DNA of 64,000 bases from Siphonodentalium dalli (GCA_032622095.1 CP136069.1:205016690-205080689); one strand, 5' to 3'. Shown: positions 10,856 to 23,847, numbered from the stretch's first letter. The notes: generated from the sequence alone by a model not told the origin. Made by a program: numbers and translations.

Positions 10856-13800
10856 ATATAATTCATTTTGGATGGAGTCTGACTGCCACATTCTAATTTA
10901 TATATAATTCATTTTGGATGGAGTCTGACTGCCACATTCTAATTTATATATAATTCATTTTGGATGGAGTCTGACTGCCACATTCTAATTTATATATAAT
11001 TCATTTTGGATGGAGTCTGACTGCCACATTCTAATTTATATATAATTCATTTTGGATGGAGTCTGACTGCCACATTCTAATTTATATATAATTCATTTTG
11101 GATGGAGTCTGACTGCCACATTCTAATTTATATATAATTCATTTTGGATGGAGTCTGACTGCCACATTCTAATTTAAATATAATTCATTTTGGATGGAGT
11201 CTGACTGCCACATTCTAATTTATATATAATTCATTTTGGATGGAGTCTGACTGCCACATTCTAATTTAAATATAATTCATTTTGGATGGAGTCTGACTGC
11301 CACATTCTAATTTATATATAATTCATTTTGGATGGAGTCTGACTGCCACATTCTAATTTATATATAATTCATTTTGGATGGAGTCTGACTGCCACATTCT
11401 AATTTATATATAATTCATTTTGGATGGAGTCTGACTGCCACATTCTAATTTATATATAATTCATTTTGGATGGAGTCTGACTGCCACATTCTAATTTATA
11501 TATAATTCATTTTGGATGGAGTCTGACTGCCACATTCTAATTTATATATAATTCATTTTGGATGGAGTCTGACTGCCACATTCTAATTTATATATAATTC
11601 ATTTTGGACGGAGTCTGACTGCCACATTCTAATTTATATATAATTCATTTTGGATGGAGTCTGACTGCCACATTCTAATTTATATATAATTCATTTTGGA
11701 TGGAGTCTGACTGCCACATTCTAATTTATATATAATTCATTTTGGACCGAGTCTGACGGCTACATTCTAATTTAAATATAATTCATTTTGGATGGAGTCT
11801 GACTGCCACATTCTAATTTAAATATAATTCATTTTGGATGGAGTCTGACTGCCACATTCTAATTTAAATATAATTCATTTTGGATGGAGTCTGACTGCCA
11901 CATTCTAATTTATATATAATTCATTTTGGATGGAGTCTGACTGCTACATTCTAATTTATATATAATTCATTTTGGATGGAGTCTGACGGCCACATTCTAA
12001 TTTATATATAATTCATTTTGGATGGAGTCTGACGGCCACATTCTAATTTAAATATAATTCATTTTGGACGGAGTCTGACGGCCACATTCTAATTTATTAA
12101 ATATAATTCATTTTGGACGGAGTCTGACTGCCACATTCTAATTTATATATAATTCATTTTGGATGGAGTCTGACGGCCACATTCTAATTTATATATAATT
12201 CATTTTGGATGGAGTCTGACGGCCACATTCTAATTTATATATAATTCATTTTGGATGGAGTCTGACTGCCACATTCTAATTTATATATAATTCATTTTGG
12301 ATGGAGTCTGACGGCCACATTCTAATTTATATATAATTCATTTTGGACGGAGTCTGACGGCCACATTCTAATTTATATATAATTCATTTTGGACGGAGTC
12401 TGACTGCCACATTCTAATTTATATATAATTCATTTTGGATGGAGTCTGACGGCCACATTCTAATTTATATATAATTCATTTTGGACGGAGTCTGACTGCC
12501 ACATTCTAATTTATATATAATTCATTTTGGATGGAGTCTGACGGCCACATTCTAATTTATATATAATTCATTTTGGATGGAGTCTGACTGCCACATTCTA
12601 ATTTATATATAATTCATTTTGGACGGAGTCTGACTGCCACATTCTAATTTATATATAATTCATTTTGGACGGAGTCTGACTGCCACATTCTAATTTATAT
12701 ATAATTCATTTTGGACGGAGTCTGACGGCCACATTCTAATTTATATATAATTCATTTTGGACGGAGTCTGACTGCTACATTCTAATTTATATATAATTCA
12801 TTTTGGACGGAGTCTGACTGCCACATTCTAATTTATATATAATTCATTTTGGACGGAGTCTGACTGCTACATTCTAATTTATATATAATTCATTTTGGAC
12901 GGGGTCTGACTGCCACATTCTAATTTATATATAATTCATTTTGGATGGAGTCTGACTGCCACATTCTAATTTATATATAATTCATTTTGGACGGAGTCTG
13001 ACTGCCACATTCTAATTTATATATAATTCATTTTGGATGGAGTCTGACGGCCACATTCTAATTTATATATAATTCATTTTGGACGGAGTCTGACTGCCAC
13101 ATTCTAATTTATATATAATTCATTTTGGACGGAGTCTGGCTGCCACATTCTAATTTATATATAATTCATTTTGGATGGAGTCTGGCTGCCACATTCTAAT
13201 TTATATATAATTCATTTTGGACGGAGTCTGACTGCCACATTCTAATTTATATATAATTCATTTTGGACGGAGTCTGACTGCCACATTCTAATTTATATAT
13301 AATTCATTTTGGACGGAGTCTGACTGCCACATTCTAATTTATATATAATTCATTTTGGACGGAGTCTGACTGCCACATTCTAATTTATATATAATTCATT
13401 TTGGACGGAGTCTGACTGCTACATTCTAATTTATATATAATTCATTTTGGACGGAGTCTGACTGCCACATTCTAATTTATATATAATTCATTTTGGACGG
13501 AGTCTGACTGCTACATTCTAATTTATATATAATTCATTTTGGACGGGGTCTGACTGCCACATTCTAATTTATATATAATTCATTTTGGATGGAGTCTGAC
13601 TGCCACATTCTAATTTATATATAATTCATTTTGGACGGAGTCTGACTGCCACATTCTAATTTATATATAATTCATTTTGGATGGAGTCTGACGGCTACAT
13701 TCTAATTTATATATAATTCATTTTGGATGGAGTCTGACTGCTACATTCTAATTTATATATAATTCATTTTGGACGGAGTCTGACTGCCACATTCTAATTT

Positions 13801-14766
13801 ATATATAATTCATTTTGGATGGAGTCTGACTGCCACATTCTAATTTATATATAATTCATTTTGGATGGAGTCTGACTGCTACATTCTAATTTATATATAA
13901 TTCATTTTGGACGGAGTCTGACTGCCACATTCTAATTTATATATAATTCATTTTGGATGGAGTCTGACTGCCACATTCTAATTTATATATAATTCATTTT
14001 GGACAGAGTCTGACTGCCACATTCTAATTTATATATAATTCATTTTGGATGGAGTCTGACTGCCACATTCTAATTTATATATAATTCATTTTGGATGGAG
14101 TCTGACGGCCACATTCTAATTTATATATAATTCATTTTGGACGGAGTCTGACTGCCACATTCTAATTTATATATAATTCATTTTGGACGGAGTCTGACTG
14201 CCACATTCTAATTTATATATAATTCATTTTGGATGGAGTCTGACGGCTACATTCTAATTTATATATAATTCATTTTGGATGGAGTCTGACTGCTACATTC
14301 TAATTTATATATAATTCATTTTGGACGGAGTCTGACTGCCACATTCTAATTTATATATAATTCATTTTGGATGGAGTCTGACTGCCACATTCTAATTTAT
14401 ATATAATTCATTTAGGATGGAGTCTGACTGCTACATTCTAATTTATATATAATTCATTTTGGACGGAGTCTGACTGCCACATTCTAATTTATATATAATT
14501 CATTTTGGATGGAGTCTGACTGCCACATTCTAATTTATATATAATTCATTTTGGACAGAGTCTGACTGCCACATTCTAATTTATATATAATTCATTTTGG
14601 ACGGAGTCTGACTGCCACATTCTAATTTATATATAATTCATTTTGGACGGAGTCTGACTGCCACATTCTAATTTATATATAATTCATTTTGGACGGAGTC
14701 TGACGGCCACATTCTAATTTATATATAATTCATTTTGGACGGAGTCTGACTGCCACATTCTAATTT
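10856..14766 (+). repeat. 46-bp satellite, about 85 copies
   Basis: Unit built from ATATAATTCATTTTGGATGG, AGTCTGACTGCCACATTCTA and ATTTAT. Variant sites are GATGG/GACGG, CTG/CGG, CCAC/CTAC and TATATA/TAAATA. The first ~16 copies are almost uniform (GATGG, CTG); later copies mix variants in blocks that recur at 644 bp and 552 bp. Confidence 0.97.
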
Positions 14767-15248
14767 ATTATAACTGATTGCTGGCTGGAACTTGAGTTTC
14801 CATCCTCATTATTGGGTAGATTTGTATAATTTGGCTTCCTGTTCTCTGGTAGGGGTATTATATGTGGTTCTCATGGCATGTTAAGTACATCCCGACATAT
14901 GGTTACATCATACATCAAGCCAGCCCCCACTCTAAACCATCTCCTTGGGGCTTTAAAACCCGTATGTCACGGTGCAAACGGTTCACCTGTCATGTCTTAT
15001 TGCATCTGTTAATTAGTTGAGATATAAATGAGGGATTACAATTAGTACGTTCTGTTTGTGATACCTTTCACCTGTGTTCTCTGGGGGCTGAACATCAGTG
15101 AATATGGCTGTGTGCTGCGCTCCCACATGCAGATATACAGGCTCTAGCTGTTAATCTCAGACCTAGCTGGTTTTGAGGGGCACCTTCAAAAATGAAAATG
15201 CCAGGGATAGAATTTTGTTTCTTAAGTTGTGATTATAGGAAAAAAAAA
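14767..15248. other. No feature recognised
   Basis: Single-copy-looking sequence between two arrays; no ORF or RNA gene seen. Confidence 0.5.
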
Positions 15249-15648
15249 TTCAATGCCAGTACACATAGTGACTTTAAATTCAATGCCAGTACACGTAGTG
15301 ACTTTAAATTCAATGCCAGTACACATACTGTCTTTAAATTCAATGCCAGTACACATAGTGACTTTAAATTCAATGCCAGTACACGTAGTGACTTTAAATT
15401 CAATGCCAGTACACATAGTGACTTTAAATTCAATGCCAGTACACGTAGTGACTTTAAATTCAATGCCAGTACACATAGTGACTTTAAATTCAATGCCAGT
15501 ACACGTAGTGACTTTAAATTCAATGCCAGTACACGTAGTGACTTTAAATTCAATGCCAGTACACATAGTGACTTTAAATTAAATGCCAGTACACGTAGTG
15601 ACTTTAAATTCAATGCCAGTACACATACTGTCTTTAAATTCAATTTGT
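15249..15648 (+). repeat. 30-bp minisatellite, 13 copies
   Basis: Unit TCAATGCCAGTACACATAGT followed by GACTTTAAAT; variants ACACA/ACACG, with CTGTC at the third and last copies. Its ORFs on both strands are products of the 30-bp period. Confidence 0.96.
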
Positions 15649-15673
15649 TATTTGTTGTAACTCAATACATTTT

Positions 15674-16632
15674 TATACGCCCTTTTGAAAAAAAAGGCCG
15701 TATTATAGTATTGGTCTGTCCGGGCGGGCGGGCGTCCGGGCGTCCGTCCGTTAACCTGTTGTCCGGATGATAACTTTAGTTAGAGTGAACCAAAATTAGT
15801 AAAATTTGGTGTGTGGGTTTATTAGCCGAAAAGTAAGTTCAAGTTCGAATTTGGGTTCCGCCCGCCAATTTTCACCGGAGTTATGCCCCTTATTTAACAT
15901 TTTTTGACTTAGAAAATCCTTGAAATTTGTTGTCCGGATGATAACTTTAGTATAGTTTATCGGAATGAATCCAAATTTGGTATATTACTTTCTCCCACCC
16001 AAAACACAGGTCAAGTTCGAACTTGGGTTCTGTCCGACCATTTTTGGCAGAGTTATGCCCCTTTTTCGACTCAGAAAATTCAGTTTTTCTTATGTTTTTT
16101 GGTTTCCGGATGATAATTCGATTTTGGAATGTTTATATGCAAAACCCGTTTTTTTGTGGATTACATATATCAAAATACAGCTCAAGTCCGAATTTCGTTT
16201 TAATCCGATTATTTTTGCGAGAGTTATGGCCCCTTTTTTGACGTTATTTGACTTAGAAAATCCCTGAAATTTGTTGTCCAGATGATAACTTTAGTTAGAG
16301 TGAACCGATTTCACTCAAATTTGGTATGTGGGTTTATTAGGAGAAAAGACAGCTCAAGTTCGAATTTGGGTTCCGTCCGCCAATTTTTACCGGAGTTATG
16401 CCCCTTATTTGACGTAATTTGACTTAGAAAATTTGTTGTCCGGATGATAACTTTACTAGAGCTTATCGGATTCAATGATAATTTGGTATATTACTTTCTC
16501 CCACCAAAACACAGGTCAAGTTCAAATTTGAGTTCCGTCCGCCAATTTTTACCAGAGTTATGCCCCTTTTTTACCAGTTTCCGCCGACCCAAGAGAGGGC
16601 GTATATTGCACGCCCAGCGTAGCTCTTGTTAA
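15674..16632 (+). mobile_element. GATAACTTTAGT-type element with TACGCCC / GGGCGTA ends
   Basis: Begins TATACGCCCTTTTGAAAAAA and GGCCGTATTATAGTATTGGT, then GGCGGGCGTCC tract, four diverged modules (TTGTCCGGATGATAACTTTA ... GAGTTATGCCCCTT), and ends GAGGGCGTATATTGCACGCC...AGCTCTTGTT. Non-coding; the best-preserved copy of this class here. Confidence 0.75.
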
Positions 16633-16803
16633 ACAGGACATCGATACAACAGAGTAAATTACACATTAATTTATCCTGTATGTTACATATGAGCCATATT
16701 TACTCAAGTCATGCCAAGTTATCCGAAACCAATATTTTATGAAGTACCTTCCGAAGATTCCGACTAATGGTTATTGCCGATATGTTGTTTTGTGAGTGAT
16801 GTA

Positions 16804-16827
16804 CCCCCCCCCCCCCCCCCCCCCCCC
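16804..16827 (+). repeat. Poly-C tract (24 C)
   Basis: Uninterrupted run; length is likely to vary or be mis-sequenced. Confidence 0.95.
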
Positions 16828-17297
16828 AGTTAATGTGGTCCTGGTTGTCTGCTATTATGTTGGTGGATCCTTCTATGACGTTGGTGGGTCCGGCTGATTT
16901 GATATGATGCTGGTAGGAAAAACTGGTGCCGCTACGAAAAAGTGCTGTTATTTTTTCTAAGTAATTTTCGCGAGAAAGAAAAAGCCAGTGTCTATGAAAC
17001 ATTCAAGAAGATATATTTAAAAAAAAAAAAACAGCACCAAAATGTCAACTTTAGAGGAAAGAACGTGACTTTTTCTTAACAGCATCAGTTTGTCCAAGCA
17101 ACATCATAGCACATTAGCAGGACCACTTGACCAGGGGGGATTACCTTCCCATGCTTCCGACTAATGATTTTTGCCGACATGTTGTTTAGTGAGTGATGTA
17201 TATCTGAAATTCACACCTGCTCCAGCGCTAATTGTAACAACAATAAAAAAGGCGAATTCTTTGTGAATGAGAGGCATTATTTTTTGCCTTGTGCAGG

Positions 17298-19470
17298 TAA
17301 ATATCTAAACGATTTTGTTGGTCCGTGTAAAACATTGTTTTGTCATGCACTGAGTTCTGCTGTGGTGATGATAAATTGATGATATTTCCGCAGTAGTGCT
17401 TCTCTGAGTGTGAGGGTAAATGATTTATATATCGGGAACAGAAGGGAACAGGGTCTGTCATCAGGAGTGCTGGGAAGCAGATGAAATTCATGGAGTGCTG
17501 TTAACTTTTCTTTATGATAACTCCCAGAGCTGAATCACACATGGTCTCCATGTATACATGGGTAGGAACTGAAATTCACTGAATGGTTTTCTCTATGATA
17601 ACACCCAGAGCTGAATCACCTATGGTCTCAAGATATACATGTAGAAGGAACTGAAATTCACTGAGTGTGGTCTTCTTTATGTTACCACCCAGAGCTTAAT
17701 CACCAAAGGTCTCCAGATACATGGGGTGGGGGAGGAACTGAAATTCACTGAGTGTTTTTTTTTTTTAATGATACCACCCCAAGCTGAATCACCCAAGGTT
17801 TCCAGATATACATTGGGAAGGAACTGAAATTCATTGAGTGGTTTTTTTTATGATACCACCCCAAGCTGAATCACCCAAGGTCTCAAGATATACACGGGGG
17901 AAGGAACTGAAATTCCCTGAGTGGTTTTCTTTATGATACCACCCAGAGCTGAATCACCCAAGGTATCCAGATATACATTGGGAAGGAACTGAAATTCATT
18001 GAGTGGTTTTTTTTATGATACCACCCCAAGCTGAATCACCCAAGGTCTCAAGATATACACGGGGGAAGGAACTGAAATTCCCTGAGTGGTTTTCTTTATG
18101 ATACCACCCAGAGCTGAATCACCCAAGGTATCCAGATATACATTGGGAAGGAACTGAAATTCACTGAGTGGTTTTCTTTATGATACCACCCCAAGCTGAA
18201 TCACACATGGTCTCCAGATATACACGGAGGAAGGAACTGAAATTCATTGAGTGGTTTTCTTTATGATACCACCCCAAGCCGAATCACCCAAGGTATCCAG
18301 ATATACACGGGGGAAGGAACTGAAATTCACTGAGTGGTTTTCTTTATGATACCACCCAGAGCTGAATCACCCAAGGTATCCAGATATACACGGGGGAAGG
18401 AACTGAAATTCATTGAGTGGTTTTCTTTATGATACCACCCCAAGCCGAATCACCCAAGGTATCCAGATATACACGGGGGAAGGAACTGAAATTCCCTGAG
18501 TGGTTTTCTTTATGATACCACCCAGAGCTGAATCACCCAAGGTATCCAGATATACACGGGGGAAGGAACTGAAATTCCCTGAGTGGTTTTCTTTATGATA
18601 CCACCCAGAGCTGAATCACCCAAGGTATCCAGATATACACGGGGGAAGGAACTGAAATTCCCTGAGTGGTTTTCTTTATGATACCACCCAGAGCTGAATC
18701 ACCCAAGGTATCCAGATATACACGGGGGAAGGAACTGAAATTCCCTGAGTGGTTTTCTTTATGATACCACCCAGAGCTGAATCACCCAAGGTATCCAGAT
18801 ATACACGGGGGAAGGAACTGAAATTCAATGTGTGGTTTTCTTTATGATATACCACCCCAAACTGAATCACCCAAGGTATCCAGATATACACGGGGGAAGG
18901 AACTGAAATTCATTGTGTGGTTTTGATACCACCCCAAGCTGAATCACCCATGGTATCCAGATATACATGGGAAGGAACTGAAATTCATTGAGTGAGCGTT
19001 TTCTCTATAAGGTACCCTTCCTGCAGTGAATCACCATCTGAGCTTTAATGGGTGGGTTCCTCGACTCGAATCAAATATTTTTTAGCCCCGAACCCAAAGA
19101 AATAGTAATTTAGGAGCGTCTGATCGGATTGAGTACCTTTAACATCGCCTGTAGTTGGGAATGTTCCAACTGATAGCCATTTCAGTCTAAAATTTGTTTG
19201 AAATTAGGAATGTATTCAATTCTTAGCATAAAAGCAATATTTTTACTCTACATATTGGTTGGTTAAAAAATTGTTTTGTCATGCACTGAGTTCTGCCACA
19301 GTGATGATTAGACGATGATAGTTCCCCAATAGTTCTTCTCTGTGTCTGAAATGTGAGGGAAATGATTTACAGTTCGGGAACAGAAGGGCGCTATGTCTGT
19401 CGTCAGGAGCGTGGGGAAGCAGATGAAATTCATGCATTGAGTGTTGTTTTCTTTATGGTACCACCCAGTC
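17298..19470 (+). repeat. 83-bp tandem array (~18 copies) between two related flanks
   Basis: Unit GGAACTGAAATTCACTGAGT ... TATGATACCACCCAGAGCTG ... AAGGTATCCAGATATACACG; the spacing 18482 to 18565 is 83 bp. Core array 17520-19005, more diverged at its edges. 17330-17500 and 19265-19460 are diverged direct repeats of one another (TTGTTTTGTCATGCACTGAG, GGGAACAGAAGGG) that bracket it. Confidence 0.92.
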
Positions 19471-19627
19471 TGAAGTAAACTACAAACCAACATATAAAAT
19501 AATGGGTATGATGACCTTTCGTAGAGTTTTCATTTCCCAACCCCAGGATTCCATGTCACTAACGACAATACCTTAAATAATTTTGAGAGCTAATTTTTTT
19601 CTCCATATGACATAAATGAGTTTGTAC

Positions 19628-19858
19628 CAAGCCATGAAATAGAGTGTCTGTCATTTGCAGAATGAGGTCCCCAGAGGGTGAATTTAGTGTACAAACCAAA
19701 TTCACCCTCTGGGGACCTCATTCTGCTTACACCTCAGCAGAATGAGGTTCCCAGAGGGTGAATTTGGTGATGCTAGCCCGCTATGCGGGGTAGCATCACT
19801 AAATTCACCCTCTGGGAACCTCATTCTGCAAATGACAGACACTCTATTTCAAGGCTTG
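19628..19858 (+). mobile_element. hAT-like MITE with perfect 8-bp target duplication
   Basis: CAAGCCATGAAATAGAGTGT to ACTCTATTTCAAGGCTTG, flanked by GTTTGTAC at 19620-19627 and 19859-19866. Empty sites with one GTTTGTAC occur in copy 2 (near 20610) and copy 3 (near 22490) of the host module. Confidence 0.93.
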
Positions 19859-20241
19859 GTTTGTACAGAGTGCTATAGTACGACAATAAACTGAGTTTAT
19901 AGGTAATGCTTCCAGTTGTGTGCACACATTAAATCCTTTCACTACTAAATACTTGTTTACTAAATACTCATAGACTATTAGTTCCCTTATGAAATGTTCA
20001 GATAATAATAAGTTCAGCAAACGACCATATGCCATTTGTTGAACCTTTTTTCTGAACAGAGGATTCTTATTAATTGGAGGGAAATGTTCAGATAATAAGT
20101 TCAGTAATGTTTGTTTGTTGAACTTATTATCTGAACATTTCCAAAGAGGATCGACTGCTCGTCTATGAGTATTTTAGTACATGTATGTAGAAAGTGTTAA
20201 GTTACATATCTCATTCCTTATACCAGTAGGAGAAACTCACA

Positions 20242-20424
20242 TACAGTAATGCCCTAAATAATCGACTCCTTAACCACAACAGAATTATGGGTAACTTTTT
20301 CAGGATTTAGTCGGAAATATGGGTTGTTGCCATTCATCAGAAAGCCATATTTCCAACTAAATCCTGAAAAGTGACCCATAATTCTGCTGTGGTTAAGGAG
20401 TTGATTATTTAGGGCATTACTGTA
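20242..20424 (+). mobile_element. Tc1/mariner-like foldback MITE
   Basis: TACAGTAATGCCCTAAATAA to TTTAGGGCATTACTGTA; flanks CTCACA and GCATAAGATACA. The corresponding place in copy 3 of the host module reads TACATGTA. Confidence 0.9.
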
Positions 20425-20535
20425 GCATAAGATACATGAATTCATTGTGGAGTATCTCTGAAGCATGATCGACGCTCAAAAAATCATTCGCAGTAAATTA
20501 CCACATGAAGTGAATTGTGAGGCAAAAGCATTTGT

Positions 20536-20830
20536 TCAGCTGTAAATGACTTTCCTTAAATAATTTTGAGAGGTAATTGTTTCTCCATTTGACATAAATG
20601 AGTTTGTACAGACAATAAAATTAGTTTCTCGGTAATCTGCCAGTAGTGTGCACACATTAAATCTCTCTTTACTAAATACTCTGACTATTAGTTCCCATAT
20701 GAAATGTTCAGATAATAAGTTCAACAAGCGATCGTAGCCCATTTGTTGGACTTCTTTTCTGAACATAGGATTCCTATTAATTAGAGGGAAATGTTCAGAT
20801 AATAAGTTCAGTAATGGTTGTTTTTCAAAG
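20536..20830 (+). repeat. Long dispersed module, copy 2
   Basis: Direct continuation of copy 1 with CCTTAAATAATTTTGAGAGG and TGTTCAGATAATAAGTTCA blocks; ends at the start of the 52-bp array. Confidence 0.75.
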
Positions 20831-20854
20831 GGGACCAGCCTAGAGAATTCAAAT

Positions 20855-22016
20855 TAGGTAAAGTCACTTCTCCCTATTAGATTATTAGGGAGAAATTGAC
20901 TGTTATCGGGGAGAAGTAACTTCTCCCTATCAGGTTATTAGGGAGATATGGACTGTTATCAGGGAGAAATAACTTCTCCCTATTAGATTATTAGGGAGAA
21001 ATTGACTGCTATCGGGGAGAAGTAACTTCTCCATATTGGATTATTAGGAGATATGGACTGTATCAGGGAGAAGTCACTTCTCCCTATTAGATTATTAGGG
21101 AGATATGGACTGTATCAGGGAGAAGTCACTTCTCCCTATTAGATTATTAGGGAGATATGGACTGTATCAGGGAGAAGTCACTTCTCCCTATTAGATTATT
21201 AGGGAGATATGGACTGTATCAGGGAGAAGTAACTGCTCCCTATTAGATTATTAGGGAGATATGGACTGTATCAGGGAGAAGTAACTTCTCCATATTGGAT
21301 TATTAGGGAGAAATGGACTATTATCAGGGAGAAGTCACTTCTCCCTATTTAGATTATTAGGCAGAATTGGACTGTTATTCGGAGAAGTAACTTCACCCTA
21401 TTGGATTATTAGGGAGATATGGACTATTATTAGGGAGAAGTAACTTCTCCCTTTTGGATTATTAGGGAGATATGGACTGTATCAGGGAGAAGTAACTTCT
21501 CCCTTTTGGATTATTAGGGAGATATGGACTGTATCAGGGAGAAGTAACTTCTCCCTGTTGGATTATTAGGGAGATATGGACTGTATCAGTGAGAAGTCAC
21601 TTCTCCCTTTTGAATTATTAGGGAGATATGGACTGTATCAGGGAGAAGTCACTTCTCCCTATTAAATTATTAGGGAGATATGGACTGTATCAGGGAGAAG
21701 TCACTTCTCCCTATTAAATTATTAGGGAGATATGGACTGTATCAGGGAGAAGTAACTTCTCCATATTAGGTTATTAGGGAGATATGGACTGTATCAGGGA
21801 GAAGTAACTTCTCCATATTAGGTTATTAGGGAGATATGGACTGTATCAGGGAGAAGTAACTTCTCCCTATTGGATTATTAGGGAGATATGGACTGTATCA
21901 GGGAGAAGTAACTTCTCCCTATTGGATTATTAGGGAGATATGGACTGTATCAGGGAGAAGTAACTTCTCCCTGTTGGATTATTAGGGAGATATGGACTAT
22001 TATCAGGGAGAAGTTC
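20855..22016 (+). repeat. 52-bp palindromic minisatellite, about 22 copies
   Basis: Unit AGTAACTTCTCCCTATTAGA, TTATTAGGGAGATATGGACT, GTATCAGGGAGA. The junction AGGGAGAAGT(A/C)ACTTCTCCCT is a perfect inverted repeat, so each unit can form a short hairpin. A related inverted fragment (TAGGGAGAAGTGGCACATTT) lies at 22180 and its complement at 40105. Confidence 0.94.
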
Positions 22017-22254
22017 ACTTTACTCTCTAACATCACATTTCTGTGATCCAATTAATATAGTATAATGCATACAATAGCCCATCTATAACACCATTATAAT
22101 GAGTAAATACACTTCAAATATGCTGTTTTGAAATATGCATACTGGTATATGATAGAGAAGTGACTTCTCCTTAGGGCAAAAATAGGGAGAAGTGGCACAT
22201 TTTAGGGAGAAGATGTCTCCCAAGTCGCCCTCTAGGCTAGTCCCTGGGGATTAC

Positions 22255-22600
22255 TCGTCAATGAGTATTTATTACCTATACAGTCGGAGAAACTAACATA
22301 CATGTAGCATAAGATACATGAATTCATTGTGGAGCATCTCTGAAGCATCACACTCAAAAAATCATCGGCAGTAAATTACCACATGAAGTGAATTGTGAAG
22401 AAAAAGCATTTGTTTAGCTGTAAATGACTTTCCTTAAATAATTTTGAGAGGTAATTTTTTCTCCATTTGACATAAATGAGTTTGTACAGGGAGCTAATAC
22501 GACAATAAACTGAGTTTCTCGGTAACGCTGCCAGTAGTGCCCACACATTAAATCTTTGATGGATGTATCTGTAATCATGTGAGAAAGAGAGAGAGTTTTG
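22255..22600 (+). repeat. Long dispersed module, copy 3
   Basis: Carries GGAGAAACTAACATACATGT, GCATAAGATACATGAATTCA, then CTTAAATAATTTTGAGAGG and GAGTTTGTACAGGG. Without both MITEs found in copy 1. Confidence 0.75.
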
Positions 22601-23847
22601 ATTGGCGAGGTACAACTGTTACTTGGGGTTACGCTGTTAGCAAATTGTGTTAATCTCAGAAGTGCAATCAGATCATAACTGTGAGGTGATCATAGTGGAG
22701 GCGATTCCGTGGGGAGCATCATCAGCAGCTGATAATTGCAGGGGAGCATTTCTGAGAATTGAAACACTTTATTTTCGTAAAAATTAACAGATTTCATTTT
22801 AATTGAAACTGACTAATTGATCGGAGATCGTTCTGAAATCTGCTGGAGTAATCACAATTAAAAGACATGCGTTATATTGTTTTAAACTTATTCGGAGAGC
22901 GTTTTTAAATCTGATGAAATACATACATGCAGGATTAAAAACTTACTGGAGTCACACGAACAAAAAAAGGAGAAATTATCGCTGCTTTTCGGAGTGTGTT
23001 TCAATTAGGAAAATTCATGGTGATTTTGGAGTATATTTGATTTTCTGGAATATTGACAAAGTTTCGTTTTGGAAGTAACTCGGATTGTAGAAGATTTCAT
23101 TGCAATTTTTCACCAGAGACGAAGAACTGTTATCGAAGAGAATATCTTTGGACAATTAAATGTTAACTTTTATTTTGATATTCGTGGATCATGAGTTTCT
23201 CAGATATAAAGGTTATAGAAGAACATTGTAATAAATTAAATTCTCTCACGAAAAATTACTGCTCGATTATCATCGAGAAGATCGAACTCGTTAACCAACT
23301 CGAGCGGTTAATCGAGAAGCTACAGATATATATTCTGGATTACATCATTGTCTGCTTCAAGAATATTATCGTTGACATTAGCAACCATTACGTATCGAAG
23401 AAACGTCGGTTTAATGGAGGATAATTTTATGAACTGCTCGGAGATATGGCATAACTTTCTCACCAAGGATTTATTCTGATTACTAACAAAATTGGAATCT
23501 GCTTCTAAAATATTGGAACCCGCTTTTAAAACATAGGAACTTAATTGCTTTTAGAAGTGATATATATTTTTTCGTAGATTTGCAAGTCATATATTGCTGT
23601 ATTGACGTCCAACTTGGACAACACTGATGTTGCCGGGTCAATCTCTTGGTGTTAAGACTTATGACTTCATATAAACCTCCTTCAATATTTAGATTGCTGT
23701 ATCACCGTGTATAGAGGCTTTCTCAACTTCTTGCTATAATACTGGCAGTGTCTACTTATAATGAAACATTTAACTTGAAATCAAATTTGACAATATCAAG
23801 AATGGAACAAATGGTTGATATTTTCAAAAACTCTGTTTGATTGGAGT
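22601..23847. other. Single-copy leader region before the large intronic ORF
   Basis: About 1.2 kb free of the window's repeat families, the longest such stretch in intron 1. It could hold the promoter and 5' UTR of a transcript starting here; no TATA box or initiator stands out. A doubtful 77-codon ORF lies inside. Confidence 0.4.
23191..23424 (+). CDS. Small ORF upstream of the large intronic ORF (77 aa), doubtful
   Basis: ATG at 23191 opens a 77-residue peptide with a leucine/isoleucine-rich amphipathic stretch (IIIEKIELVNQLERLIEKLQ) that could form a coiled coil, and a basic end KKRR. It lies in a non-repetitive stretch 420 bp before the large ORF. It may be an upstream ORF or part of a 5' leader. 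No homolog recognised. Confidence 0.2.
   Translation: MSFSDIKVIEEHCNKLNSLTKNYCSIIIEKIELVNQLERLIEKLQIYILDYIIVCFKNIIVDISNHYVSKKRRFNGG

Larger units (their letters stand above)
19559..20535 (+). repeat. Long dispersed module, copy 1
   Basis: Shares CTTAAATAATTTTGAGAG, GACATAAATGAGTTTGTAC and ACACATTAAATC with copies at 20536-20830 and 22260-22600. It is interrupted by a hAT-like MITE (19628-19858) and a Tc1-like MITE (20242-20424), which the other copies lack at the matching sites. Confidence 0.8.

Noticed and set aside
15192-15770. ORFs on both strands, up to 192 codons
   Set aside because: Created by the 30-bp minisatellite; no non-repeat coding part.
20855-22016. CRISPR-like array
   Set aside because: The units are contiguous with no unique spacers, and the window is clearly from an intron-rich animal genome.
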